Positions 1 to 6,841 of a stretch of 64,000 nt of DNA are shown piece after piece. The position numbers were made by a program, and so were the translations under genes. The first letter of the stretch is position 1, and each line of letters opens with the position of its first letter. This DNA is from Anaerolineales bacterium (GTDB taxonomy: Bacteria > Chloroflexota > Anaerolineae > Anaerolineales > UBA11579): the NCBI GenBank assembly GCA_019454165.1, contig CP075367.1, positions 2,024,805 through 2,088,804 on the forward strand, written 5' to 3'. The notes under the pieces were generated by a model, which saw only the letters and a list, made by a program, of their open reading frames with translations, searched no databases and was not told the DNA's origin.

Positions 1-960
1 GTAGTTGACGCCAAGGACTTCATTGGCACCGGCCATGCCGGCCAGCGCGCCGGAGAGGCTCATGGCCAGCACCGTTATGACTAGGATGTTCATGCCGGCG
101 TAGCGGGCGGCATTGGGGTTGGCCCCTACAGTACGCAGTTCAAAGCCCAAACGAGTTTTGAATAGCAGCCAGTACACACCATAGGCCGCAGCCAGAGCAA
201 TAAAGAAGCCCAGATGGAAACGTATGGGGCTTTCAAAGAAACGCGGCAACTGGGCGGTGGTTTCAATGAATGGACTGATGGGATTGGTGGTGTCGGGGCG
301 CTGCAACGGGCCGCGCAGCAAGTATTCACTCAAGCGGAAGGCAATGTAATTCATCATGATCGTATTGATGACTTCATGTCCGCCGGTCTTGGCTTTAAGC
401 CAGCCGGGGATAAAACCCCAGATGGCGCCACCCAGTGCGCCAGCCCCCAGGGCCAGCGGCAGATGGATGATGGCCGGCAGGCCTTTGACGGCAAAACCGA
501 CATAAACAGAGGCAACCGCGCCCATGAACAGCTGGCCCTCGGCGCCGATGTTAAACAAGCCGGCGCGGAAGCCCAAGGCAACCGCCAGGCCGGCAAAAAT
601 ATACGGCACAGATTTAATGAGGCTCTCAAAGAAGGGGTTAAATGCCCGCCGTAACGCAGCCGCCTCGCCGCTCGCCAGAGCGTCGGCAATACGTTCCGGG
701 TTGCCGATGGCGCCGTTGAACAGAGCGCTGTACGAGCGCAGGGCGGCGTTGATCCCCACACCAATCGCCTCCAATGGCGAGCGCGACCAGGCAGTGTAGA
801 CCTGGTCTGTAGTGACAGCGACGATAAGGCCACCCAATAGCAAGCCGGTGATGATAGCCAGGATGGGAACGATCAATGAGCCGCGGGCGAGCTCATGCAT
901 AAAGATGCCAAACGCGCTCTTGTCTTTGGGAGGGGTGGATTGGCTGTCTTGGTTCGCCAT
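1..960 (-). CDS. Simple sugar/nucleoside ABC transporter permease (partial, NupP/YufP-like)
   Basis: Membrane permease of a BMP-type ABC importer that moves nucleosides or simple sugars across the cytoplasmic membrane. The ATG at 960 opens a frame of 320 codons that runs off the window edge, so the C-terminus is missing. The product has a short hydrophilic N-terminus, a first membrane segment near residues 25-45 (IVPILAIITGLLLGG), then the conserved family stretch FRAGLFNIGAEGQLFMGA and further hydrophobic segments. It starts 2 bases after the stop of the ATPase gene, so the two are co-transcribed and probably translationally coupled. These systems normally have a second permease; it should lie just outside the window. 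The family assignment is firm, the substrate is not. Confidence 0.88.
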   Translation of the reverse strand, partial: MANQDSQSTPPKDKSAFGIFMHELARGSLIVPILAIITGLLLGGLIVAVTTDQVYTAWSRSPLEAIGVGINAALRSYSALFNGAIGNPERIADALASGEAAALRRAFNPFFESLIKSVPYIFAGLAVALGFRAGLFNIGAEGQLFMGAVASVYVGFAVKGLPAIIHLPLALGAGALGGAIWGFIPGWLKAKTGGHEVINTIMMNYIAFRLSEYLLRGPLQRPDTTNPISPFIETTAQLPRFFESPIRFHLGFFIALAAAYGVYWLLFKTRLGFELRTVGANPNAARYAGMNILVITVLAMSLSGALAGMAGANEVLGVNY

Positions 961-962
961 GC

Positions 963-2621
963 CTAGGAGTCCTTACGGCGGCGCGTGGTTTTAGCCGCAC
1001 GAGATGTTTTCTTTTTCTGCGCAGCTTTCCTGGCGGAGGTCTTTGTCTTGGAGCTGGCTTTAGCCTTGGGCTTAGGTTTGACGCCCAGACTGGCCTTTTT
1101 GGCGGTCGCAGTCCGCACTACGCCTGCCATCAGCAGGCCCACCTTCTCCTTGCTGGCATCCTGCGCTGAAAGCACATCAACGATCTTGCCGCGGTATATC
1201 ACCGCGATCCGGTCGGATAGTTGCATGATCTCATCCAGTTCAGAGGAGACCAGCAGCACTGCTCCCCCGTTGTCGCGGCTTTCAATGAGGCGACCGTGGA
1301 TATATTCAATGGAGCCTACGTCCAACCCGCGGGTGGGTTGGGAGGCGACCACCAGCTTAACGGGGCGAGAGAGCTCGCGGGCGACAATCACTTTCTGCTG
1401 GTTTCCACCAGAAAGTGAAGCGGCGCTGGTGTCCACGCTGGGGGTTCGGATATCAAAGCTATTGACGCGTTCTTCGGCCACTTTAGCAATGGTGGCCTGC
1501 TGCAAAACCGCGCCTTTGGAAAAGGGCCGCTGGTAGTACGTATTGAGTACGAGATTGTCAGCTACGGGAAAGCTGAGCACCAAGCCATCCCGCTGGCGGT
1601 CTTCGGGAATGTGAGCGGTGCCTAGCTCAGTAATGCGGCGCGGGTTGGCGCGGGTGACATCTTCGTTGAGCAAGCGTACGCTGCCATCCAGCGCCGGGCG
1701 CAAGCCGGTGAGCGCCTCCACCAGCTCTGTCTGGCCGTTGCCCTGAACGCCAGCGATGCCCAACACTTCCCCGGCGCGCACGGTAAAGGACACATCGTCC
1801 ACGGCGATCTGGCCACGGTCATCGCCAACTTTGAGGTTCTGCACTGTCAGCACATCCGCGCCGGGAGTGAAGGCGCGTTTATGGACGCTCAGGTCCACCT
1901 CGCGGCCCACCATCATGGCGGCCAACTTGCTCTGGTTGGCCTGCTTGGGTGTGGTGGAGCCGACGACTTTGCCACGCCGGATGACAGTGATGCGGTCAGC
2001 AATGTCGAGGACTTCACGCAGCTTGTGGGTGATGAAGATGATGGATTTGCCGCGCTCGGTGAGCGAGTGCATGATCTTGAAGAGCTCATCCGCCTCTTGC
2101 GGAGTCAGCACGGCGGTCGGCTCATCCAGGATGAGGATATCCGCCTCGCGGTAAAGCAGCTTGATGATCTCCACGCGCTGCTGCACGCCCACCGGCAGAT
2201 CGCGCACATAGTCATCCGGGTCCACTTCGAGACCATAGGCGCTGGAAATTTGGCGGATGCGCTCGGTTGCGGCGCGGCGGTCAAGTATTCCGCCCATTTT
2301 CAGGCTCTCCGAGCCCAACATGACGTTCTCGGTAACAGTGAATACGGGGATGAGCATAAAGTGCTGGTGCACCATGCCGATCCCGGCGTTGATGGCATCT
2401 GTAGGGGAATGAATCTGCACTTGCCGGCCATTGATGAAGATCTCACCTTCGTCCGGCTGGTACAAGCCATAAAGGATATTCATCAAGGTGGTCTTGCCGG
2501 CGCCGTTCTCGCCCAGCAAAGCATGGATCTCACCACGCTCGAGAGAAAGATCGATGCGGTCGTTCGCCAGCACACCGGGGAAACGCTTGGTAATTGTTTT
2601 TAGCTCAAGGACGGGGGGCAT
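963..2621 (-). CDS. Sugar/nucleoside ABC transporter ATP-binding protein, double NBD, with basic C-terminal tail
   Basis: Energising ATPase of the BMP-type importer (NupO/RbsA/MglA family). It has two tandem nucleotide-binding domains. The first has Walker A GENGAGKTT near residue 37, and Walker B with the following Glu, LILDEPTAVL. The second is degenerate as is normal for this family: its P-loop reads GVQGNGQTE without the Lys-Thr, it keeps the signature LSGGNQQK, and the Walker B region reads SQPTRGLD. About the last 45 residues form a Lys/Ala/Arg-rich tail (KPKPKAKASSKTK and so on) that the family lacks. At 552 aa it is longer than the usual 500-510 because of this tail. The gene lies between the binding protein upstream, from which a terminator separates it, and the permease 2 bases downstream. 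Confidence 0.93.
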   Translation of the reverse strand: MPPVLELKTITKRFPGVLANDRIDLSLERGEIHALLGENGAGKTTLMNILYGLYQPDEGEIFINGRQVQIHSPTDAINAGIGMVHQHFMLIPVFTVTENVMLGSESLKMGGILDRRAATERIRQISSAYGLEVDPDDYVRDLPVGVQQRVEIIKLLYREADILILDEPTAVLTPQEADELFKIMHSLTERGKSIIFITHKLREVLDIADRITVIRRGKVVGSTTPKQANQSKLAAMMVGREVDLSVHKRAFTPGADVLTVQNLKVGDDRGQIAVDDVSFTVRAGEVLGIAGVQGNGQTELVEALTGLRPALDGSVRLLNEDVTRANPRRITELGTAHIPEDRQRDGLVLSFPVADNLVLNTYYQRPFSKGAVLQQATIAKVAEERVNSFDIRTPSVDTSAASLSGGNQQKVIVARELSRPVKLVVASQPTRGLDVGSIEYIHGRLIESRDNGGAVLLVSSELDEIMQLSDRIAVIYRGKIVDVLSAQDASKEKVGLLMAGVVRTATAKKASLGVKPKPKAKASSKTKTSARKAAQKKKTSRAAKTTRRRKDS

Positions 2622-2695
2622 GGGCTTACCTCGGCGGCGGCTTGGATGAACTTAGTTGCATTCTACCATGAGCGAGTCTTGCAGCTTTGCGGCGC

Positions 2696-2733
2696 AAAAA
2701 AAAGAGCCGGGCGATACGCCCGGCTCTTTTTTT
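2696..2733 (-). terminator. Rho-independent terminator after the BMP lipoprotein gene
   Basis: A 10-bp GC stem (GAGCCGGGCG with its complement around a 3-base loop) is flanked by A and T runs, so it can act in both directions. It lies 18 bases past the binding protein stop and 75 bases before the ATPase start, inside the operon. Partial termination here would make more binding protein than ATPase and permease. Confidence 0.88.
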
Positions 2734-2751
2734 ATAACAAGATTCGTTGCT

Positions 2752-3750
2752 TTACGGAGCGGTCTGAATGTCGCCGGCGACGATGCCGTCAACCAGCGCC
2801 TGCATACCGTCAAAGCTGGTGGCTACACCCACACCACCGTTCTCCAAGGTACCTACGATCAGGCCACCACCCGCGCCGCCAGCCAAAGCTGCTTCGATCT
2901 GCTGGTACACAGTTGCGTCCATGTTCTTCAGCACCGAGTTGAGGATGACGCCAGCATACTCCGGAGCCGTCTGGGTCCAGTCGCTGTCCACACCGATCAG
3001 CCAGGCATTGCCGCGCTCCTGAATGGCAGCCGCGGAGCCGAGGCCAACGGGGCCAGCCACCGGCATGATGATGTCGGCGCCTTCGTCCATCAGGCTCTCA
3101 GCGAACGCACGACCATCATCCAGCGAGTCAAAGTTGCCGGTGAAGAGACCATCCTGAGCAGCGGGGTCCCAACCGAGCACCTGCACGTTGGCACCATTCT
3201 GCTGGTTGTAGTACTGCACACCATACCAGAAGCCGTCCATGAACACAGTCACCGGCGGAATGTTGATACCACCGAAGGTGCCCACGACGCCGGTCTGCGT
3301 GCTGGCGGCAGCGTGGTAACCCGCCAGGAAGGCAGCCTCGTCAGTGGCGAAAGCGTGACCGGTCAGGTTGGGGAAGTCCAGGTAGTCAACATCGATGATG
3401 CCGAAGGCCTGGTCAGGGTTGGCGGCCGCAGCGGCAGCGGTCGCATCGCCCATCAGGAAACCAACCGTGATGATGAGGTCACAACCCTGGTCGATCATGG
3501 CGTTGATGTTGGGCTCGTAATCGGCCTGCTCGTTGGATTCAACGAAGGCGCCTTCAATGCCGAGCTCATCAACAGCCTGTTCCACGCCAGCCCATGCGGT
3601 CTGGTTGAAGGAGGCATCATCAATGCCGCCCGTGTCGGTCACCTGGCAGGCCTTGAAGTCAGCCGCGCCCGGTGCCGTCCCACCGCAGGCAGCCAAAACA
3701 AGCGCAGCCGCCAGAAGCAGGCCAAACAAGGAATAGTGCTTCTTATTCAT
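2752..3750 (-). CDS. BMP family ABC transporter substrate-binding lipoprotein
   Basis: Extracytoplasmic nucleoside- or sugar-binding lipoprotein that feeds the permease and ATPase encoded downstream. It has a lipoprotein signal peptide: MNKK, then a hydrophobic core and the lipobox LAAC with Cys near residue 22. The mature part contains the BMP-family hallmark TGGIDDASFNQ near residue 40. The length of 332 aa is typical. The start is supported by AGGAGGAAG a few bases upstream. The gene is first in a minus-strand operon that continues through a terminator to the ATPase and permease. The family is certain; ligand identity cannot be read from sequence. Confidence 0.93.
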   Translation of the reverse strand: MNKKHYSLFGLLLAAALVLAACGGTAPGAADFKACQVTDTGGIDDASFNQTAWAGVEQAVDELGIEGAFVESNEQADYEPNINAMIDQGCDLIITVGFLMGDATAAAAAANPDQAFGIIDVDYLDFPNLTGHAFATDEAAFLAGYHAAASTQTGVVGTFGGINIPPVTVFMDGFWYGVQYYNQQNGANVQVLGWDPAAQDGLFTGNFDSLDDGRAFAESLMDEGADIIMPVAGPVGLGSAAAIQERGNAWLIGVDSDWTQTAPEYAGVILNSVLKNMDATVYQQIEAALAGGAGGGLIVGTLENGGVGVATSFDGMQALVDGIVAGDIQTAP

Positions 3751-3828
3751 ATACTCTCTTCCTCCTGGAAGGGTCTTGGAAGCGCGGGGCGCGTTTGGCC
3801 CCAGGCACCTCTCGTTTAGGGTTATGGG

Positions 3829-3858
3829 AGTCTATCATGAAGGAATTGGGGTGTAAAT
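3829..3858 (-). promoter_or_regulatory. Predicted sigma-70-type promoter for the BMP transporter operon
   Basis: On the minus strand, TTTACA (3858-3853) is followed after 18 bases by TAGACT (3834-3829). Transcription would start near 3822 and leave a leader of about 70 nt before the ATG at 3750. Confidence 0.5.
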
Positions 3859-3892
3859 CATTTGGGTGTAGCGCGATGAAATTTTAAGCCGT

Positions 3893-4861
3893 TTACTGAC
3901 CTGTTTGCCAAATCACCAGGCCACTTAGCAACTCTTGGATGGTAAGTTGCACAAAATCCCGGCGGGATTGGCTGAACAAGCTGGGATTAATGTGCTCGAG
4001 CGACAGCCCGGAGGCGGCGCTGGGCGCCTGCCCCGCCAGGGCTTGCTGCAACTGGGTCTGCAAGCTGTCGCCGGACTGGGCGGCCACAGACGCGATCCAC
4101 AAATGGGCCGCCTCTGCCGGCGGGGCCGAAGTGCCGATGAGCATGACCCCAAAACTGGCCAGGTATTGGGCCGCCCCGCTGTTCTCCATTTCCGGGGTGA
4201 TGTAGACCACGCGCACGAACTCGATCATGAACTGGTCCACCGCGGCCTGCCAGCTGTCCGGCGCGGCCTGGGCGGCCACCGGGTAGCGCGTGTTCGGCGG
4301 GCCGGCCGGCACGCAGGCGCCGCAAAAATAGGCCGCCCCGGCGCGGTACGCATCCACCAGGCCGGCGTCTGCCGGGCCGTACAGGATGCCGGTGCGCCAG
4401 TCATTGGCCGACATGGCCGCAATGTATCCGGCGATGAAGGCCGCATCCTGGCTGCCGGCAGCCGCCGCGGCCGACACGCTGATCACATTGGCCAATGATT
4501 CGGCGGGGGCAAAGCCCACGGTGACGAAGCGCGCCTGCGGAGCGGCCGCAGCCAGCTCCTGCATACCTGGATCCGCCAGCAACACGGCGGCCTGCAAGTT
4601 GGCGGGCAGCTCAGCCGCGCTGATGGCGGCGCGCTGCTCGAGTTGCAGGCCCTGCGCCGCGGCGAAGCCGCTGGCGGCGGCCTGCACTTCGGCCAGCAGG
4701 TTAGCGTCAGCGTCTTCGGGGGCGACGAGCAGCACGATGCCCGGCAACGGCGTAGGCGTTGCGGGCAAGGGCGTGGGGAGTTCGAGTGTGGGGGTAGGTT
4801 CTGCCGCGCCCAGCGAACAGGCGCTTAACAACAAGGCCAGCAAAAGATACGCAATTTTCAC
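3893..4861 (-). CDS. BMP-like substrate-binding lipoprotein, second copy
   Basis: A probable extracytoplasmic binding lipoprotein with the BMP/Med-type fold, only distantly like the neighbour at 2752-3750. The GTG at 4861 is chosen because it directly opens a signal peptide (VKIAYLLLALLLSAC, lipobox LSAC). A longer frame from 4957 exists but would bury the signal. A Thr/Pro linker follows the Cys. Later segments such as QDAAFIAGYIAAMSA and VVYITPEMENSG resemble the BMP family's ligand-binding core. A -10-like TATTAT ends 6 bases before the GTG, which fits a leaderless mRNA. No permease or ATPase is adjacent, so it may share the importer downstream or act as a sensor. Confidence 0.72.
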   Translation of the reverse strand: MKIAYLLLALLLSACSLGAAEPTPTLELPTPLPATPTPLPGIVLLVAPEDADANLLAEVQAAASGFAAAQGLQLEQRAAISAAELPANLQAAVLLADPGMQELAAAAPQARFVTVGFAPAESLANVISVSAAAAAGSQDAAFIAGYIAAMSANDWRTGILYGPADAGLVDAYRAGAAYFCGACVPAGPPNTRYPVAAQAAPDSWQAAVDQFMIEFVRVVYITPEMENSGAAQYLASFGVMLIGTSAPPAEAAHLWIASVAAQSGDSLQTQLQQALAGQAPSAASGLSLEHINPSLFSQSRRDFVQLTIQELLSGLVIWQTGQ

Positions 4862-4866
4862 TCCTG

Positions 4867-4873
4867 TATAATA
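4867..4873. promoter_or_regulatory. Shared, symmetric -10 element for divergent transcription
   Basis: The heptamer TATAATA reads as TATAAT on the plus strand (4867-4872) and TATTAT on the minus strand (4873-4868). The plus-strand reading serves the DUF389 gene at 4900 and the minus-strand reading serves the lipoprotein starting at 4861. No clear -35 is visible on either side. Confidence 0.5.
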
Positions 4874-4899
4874 ACCGCCACAGCCCCCTTCTGACAAAA

Positions 4900-6060
4900 A
4901 TGACCCTGCCGCCAAACCAAACACAGCCTGAAGACGATCCGCAACTGCCCGCCGCACGCCGCCGGCACGCGCGCCGCAGCTTGTTTGGCCCGCTGGGCGT
5001 GGACGAGCGCAGCCAGGCGCTGGAAGCGCTGGCGCGCAAGACCACGCCCACTTTTGATTTCTTTTTGTATTCGCTGCTGGCCGGCGCAGTCATCAGCCTG
5101 GGCCTCTTGCTCGATTCCGCGCTTCTTTTAGTATTGGCCATGCTGCTGGCGCCGCTGATGGCGCCCGCCGTCGGTATCGCCCTGGGCACCGCCCTCGGCT
5201 CCAGCAAGCATTTCCTGCGCAACCTGAGCGCGCTGTTGCTGGCAAGCGCCTTCGTCTTCGCCACGGGCGTAGTGGCCGGCCTGTTCAACACGGCCGAGCC
5301 GAACAGCGCCGGCGTGGCCGCGCTGCACGCCCTGCTGAGCTGGCCCAGCCTGGTGGCGATGGCCGTGGCCGGCGCGCTGACCGCTGGCACCCTGATACGT
5401 GAGCAGAATGCCAGTGCGGCCAGCTTGCTGTTGAGCTATGGCCTGTATGTGCCGCTGGCCGTGGCGGGCTTCGGGCTGAGCAGCGGGCAACTGCACCTGT
5501 GGCCGCACGGCCTGGTGGTGTTTGCCATTCACCTGGCCGTGGCGACCCTAAGCGGCGCCGGGGCGCTAGCCGCCATCGGCTTTCGCCCGCCCGCCTGGTA
5601 CGGCTATTCGTTCAGCGCGGCGGTCTTGCTGGCGGGCGTTCTGCTCTTCATCGGCTTCACCGGCGCCGGCGCAGCCTTCGGGGCGCGCATCGGCCTGCCT
5701 ACTCTGACCCCCAGCCCCACCCTGACCGCCAGCATCACTCCGACTCCATCCATCACACCCACACCGTCACCCACGGCCATGCCGTCGCGCACGCCTACGC
5801 GCACGCCCACCCTGACCCCCAGCCCCACCGCAACCCCCCAACTGGCCGTGATCGATGCGCAAGGCGGCGGGGCGGTGATCCGCGAGACGCCGGCCGGTAT
5901 GGCCATCACGACCATCCTCAACGGGCAGATCGTGGAGCTGCTGCCTGAGCCGCCGCAAGAGGCGGGCGGGCAGCTGTGGCTGCACGTGCGCCTGCAGGGG
6001 CGTGACCTGAGCGGCTGGATCCTGCAGAACTTGATGGCTACCACCACGCCGCAACCCTAG
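4900..6060 (+). CDS. DUF389 family membrane protein with C-terminal SH3-like domain
   Basis: An integral membrane protein of the DUF389 family, function unknown. After a hydrophilic N-terminus comes the family core (TFDFFLYSLLAGAVISLGLL, then LAMLLAPLMAPAVGIALG) with about six membrane segments up to residue 260. A Thr/Pro-rich linker of about 50 residues (TPTPSITPTPSP and similar) leads to a C-terminal bacterial SH3-like domain (residues 310-385, with ending DLSGWILQNL). DUF389 proteins usually lack this extracellular SH3 module, so the protein may contact the cell wall. The ATG at 4900 has no Shine-Dalgarno; a TATAAT lies 27 bases upstream. Confidence 0.8.
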   Translation: MTLPPNQTQPEDDPQLPAARRRHARRSLFGPLGVDERSQALEALARKTTPTFDFFLYSLLAGAVISLGLLLDSALLLVLAMLLAPLMAPAVGIALGTALGSSKHFLRNLSALLLASAFVFATGVVAGLFNTAEPNSAGVAALHALLSWPSLVAMAVAGALTAGTLIREQNASAASLLLSYGLYVPLAVAGFGLSSGQLHLWPHGLVVFAIHLAVATLSGAGALAAIGFRPPAWYGYSFSAAVLLAGVLLFIGFTGAGAAFGARIGLPTLTPSPTLTASITPTPSITPTPSPTAMPSRTPTRTPTLTPSPTATPQLAVIDAQGGGAVIRETPAGMAITTILNGQIVELLPEPPQEAGGQLWLHVRLQGRDLSGWILQNLMATTTPQP

Positions 6061-6078
6061 ATTCGCCAACCCGTCTGG

Positions 6079-6112
6079 TACAATTCGCCCTTGCCCGGTA
6101 ACCTTGCCGGGC
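6079..6112 (+). promoter_or_regulatory. rplI promoter -10 and leader hairpin
   Basis: TACAAT at 6079-6084 is a likely -10 element. The leader that follows contains GCCCGG (6093-6098) pairing with CCGGGC (6107-6112). A T-run is lacking, so this looks like a leader hairpin and not a terminator; it could also be the end of the preceding transcript. Confidence 0.4.
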
Positions 6113-6144
6113 GAAATTTTGAACCCCCCATAAGGATGTGAAGC

Positions 6145-6777
6145 ATGCAGGTCTTACTGTTACAAGATGTATATAAGCTCGGCCGCGCCGGCCAGATCAA
6201 GAAAGTTGCCAACGGCTACGGCCGCAACTACCTGATCCCCCAGGGTCTGGCGATGCCCGCCACCCCGAATGCGATCAAGATGGCCGAGAAGATCGCCGCC
6301 AATGCTGACAAGCAGCGCAGCACCCGCAACGCCGAAGCCGAAGCCCTGGCCGCCAAGATGCAGGGCATGCAGTTGCTCTTCCCGGCCCGCGCCGGCGAGA
6401 CCGGCAAGCTGTACGGCTCCATCACCACCCAGATGCTCGCCGAGCAGTTGGGTGAGAAGCTGGGCGTGACCTTTGACCGCCGCCAGATCGATGTGCAGCC
6501 CCTGCGCCTGCTGGGTATGCACAAGGTGGCCGTGCGCCTGACCATGGACGTGATCCCTGAGTTTGACGCCGTGGTGTACCGCGAGGGTGAGAGCCCCGAG
6601 AACTACATGGTGGCTGCCAGCGAGCTGGCCGCCTCCGCCGAGTCCAACCAGCCCAAGCCGGTGGAAGAGGTGCTGGAGCCGGTGGCCGAAGAAGCCGTGG
6701 CCGAGGTCGCCGAAGAGGCAGCCGAAGCCGTTGAAGCCGAGGCCGAAGCCCCGGCCGACGAAGCCGCCGCGGAATAA
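6145..6777 (+). CDS. rplI: 50S ribosomal protein L9 with acidic C-terminal extension
   Basis: Structural protein of the large ribosomal subunit that binds 23S rRNA. The N-terminal domain shows the family signature (MQVLLLQDVYKLGRAG, then VANGYGRNYLIPQG), followed by the long connecting helix and the C-terminal domain with LYGSITTQ. The usual length is about 150 aa; this protein has 210. The additional 60 residues are mostly Ala, Glu and Val-Ala-Glu repeats (EEAVAEVAEEAAEAVEAEAEA), an acidic low-complexity tail. AAGGATGTG just upstream is the ribosome binding site. The gene stands alone here, without the rpsF, ssb and rpsR genes that often precede it. Confidence 0.96.
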   Translation: MQVLLLQDVYKLGRAGQIKKVANGYGRNYLIPQGLAMPATPNAIKMAEKIAANADKQRSTRNAEAEALAAKMQGMQLLFPARAGETGKLYGSITTQMLAEQLGEKLGVTFDRRQIDVQPLRLLGMHKVAVRLTMDVIPEFDAVVYREGESPENYMVAASELAASAESNQPKPVEEVLEPVAEEAVAEVAEEAAEAVEAEAEAPADEAAAE

Positions 6778-6800
6778 GCGCCATCCCATCATGAACATTT

Positions 6801-6838
6801 AATCAGCCTGCCGATACAATAGGCAGGCTGATTTATTT
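6801..6838 (+). terminator. rplI terminator with the next gene's -10 in its loop
   Basis: Perfect 12-bp stem AATCAGCCTGCC / GGCAGGCTGATT (6801-6812 and 6822-6833) followed by TATTT. The 9-base loop holds TACAAT (6815-6820), a -10 hexamer for the gene starting at 6842. TGAACA at 6792-6797, 17 bases earlier, could be its -35. Confidence 0.75.
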
Positions 6839-6841
6839 AAG

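Noticed and set aside
1680-1760. Second nucleotide-binding domain of the NupO-like ATPase seen as inactivated by mutation
   Set aside because: A degenerate second site (no Lys-Thr in the P-loop, SQ in Walker B) is the normal state of this family.
5700-5835. Repeated ACNCCC-type units that look like a small array
   Set aside because: They encode the Thr/Pro linker of the DUF389 protein; unit spacing is codon-driven and there are no spacers as in a CRISPR array.
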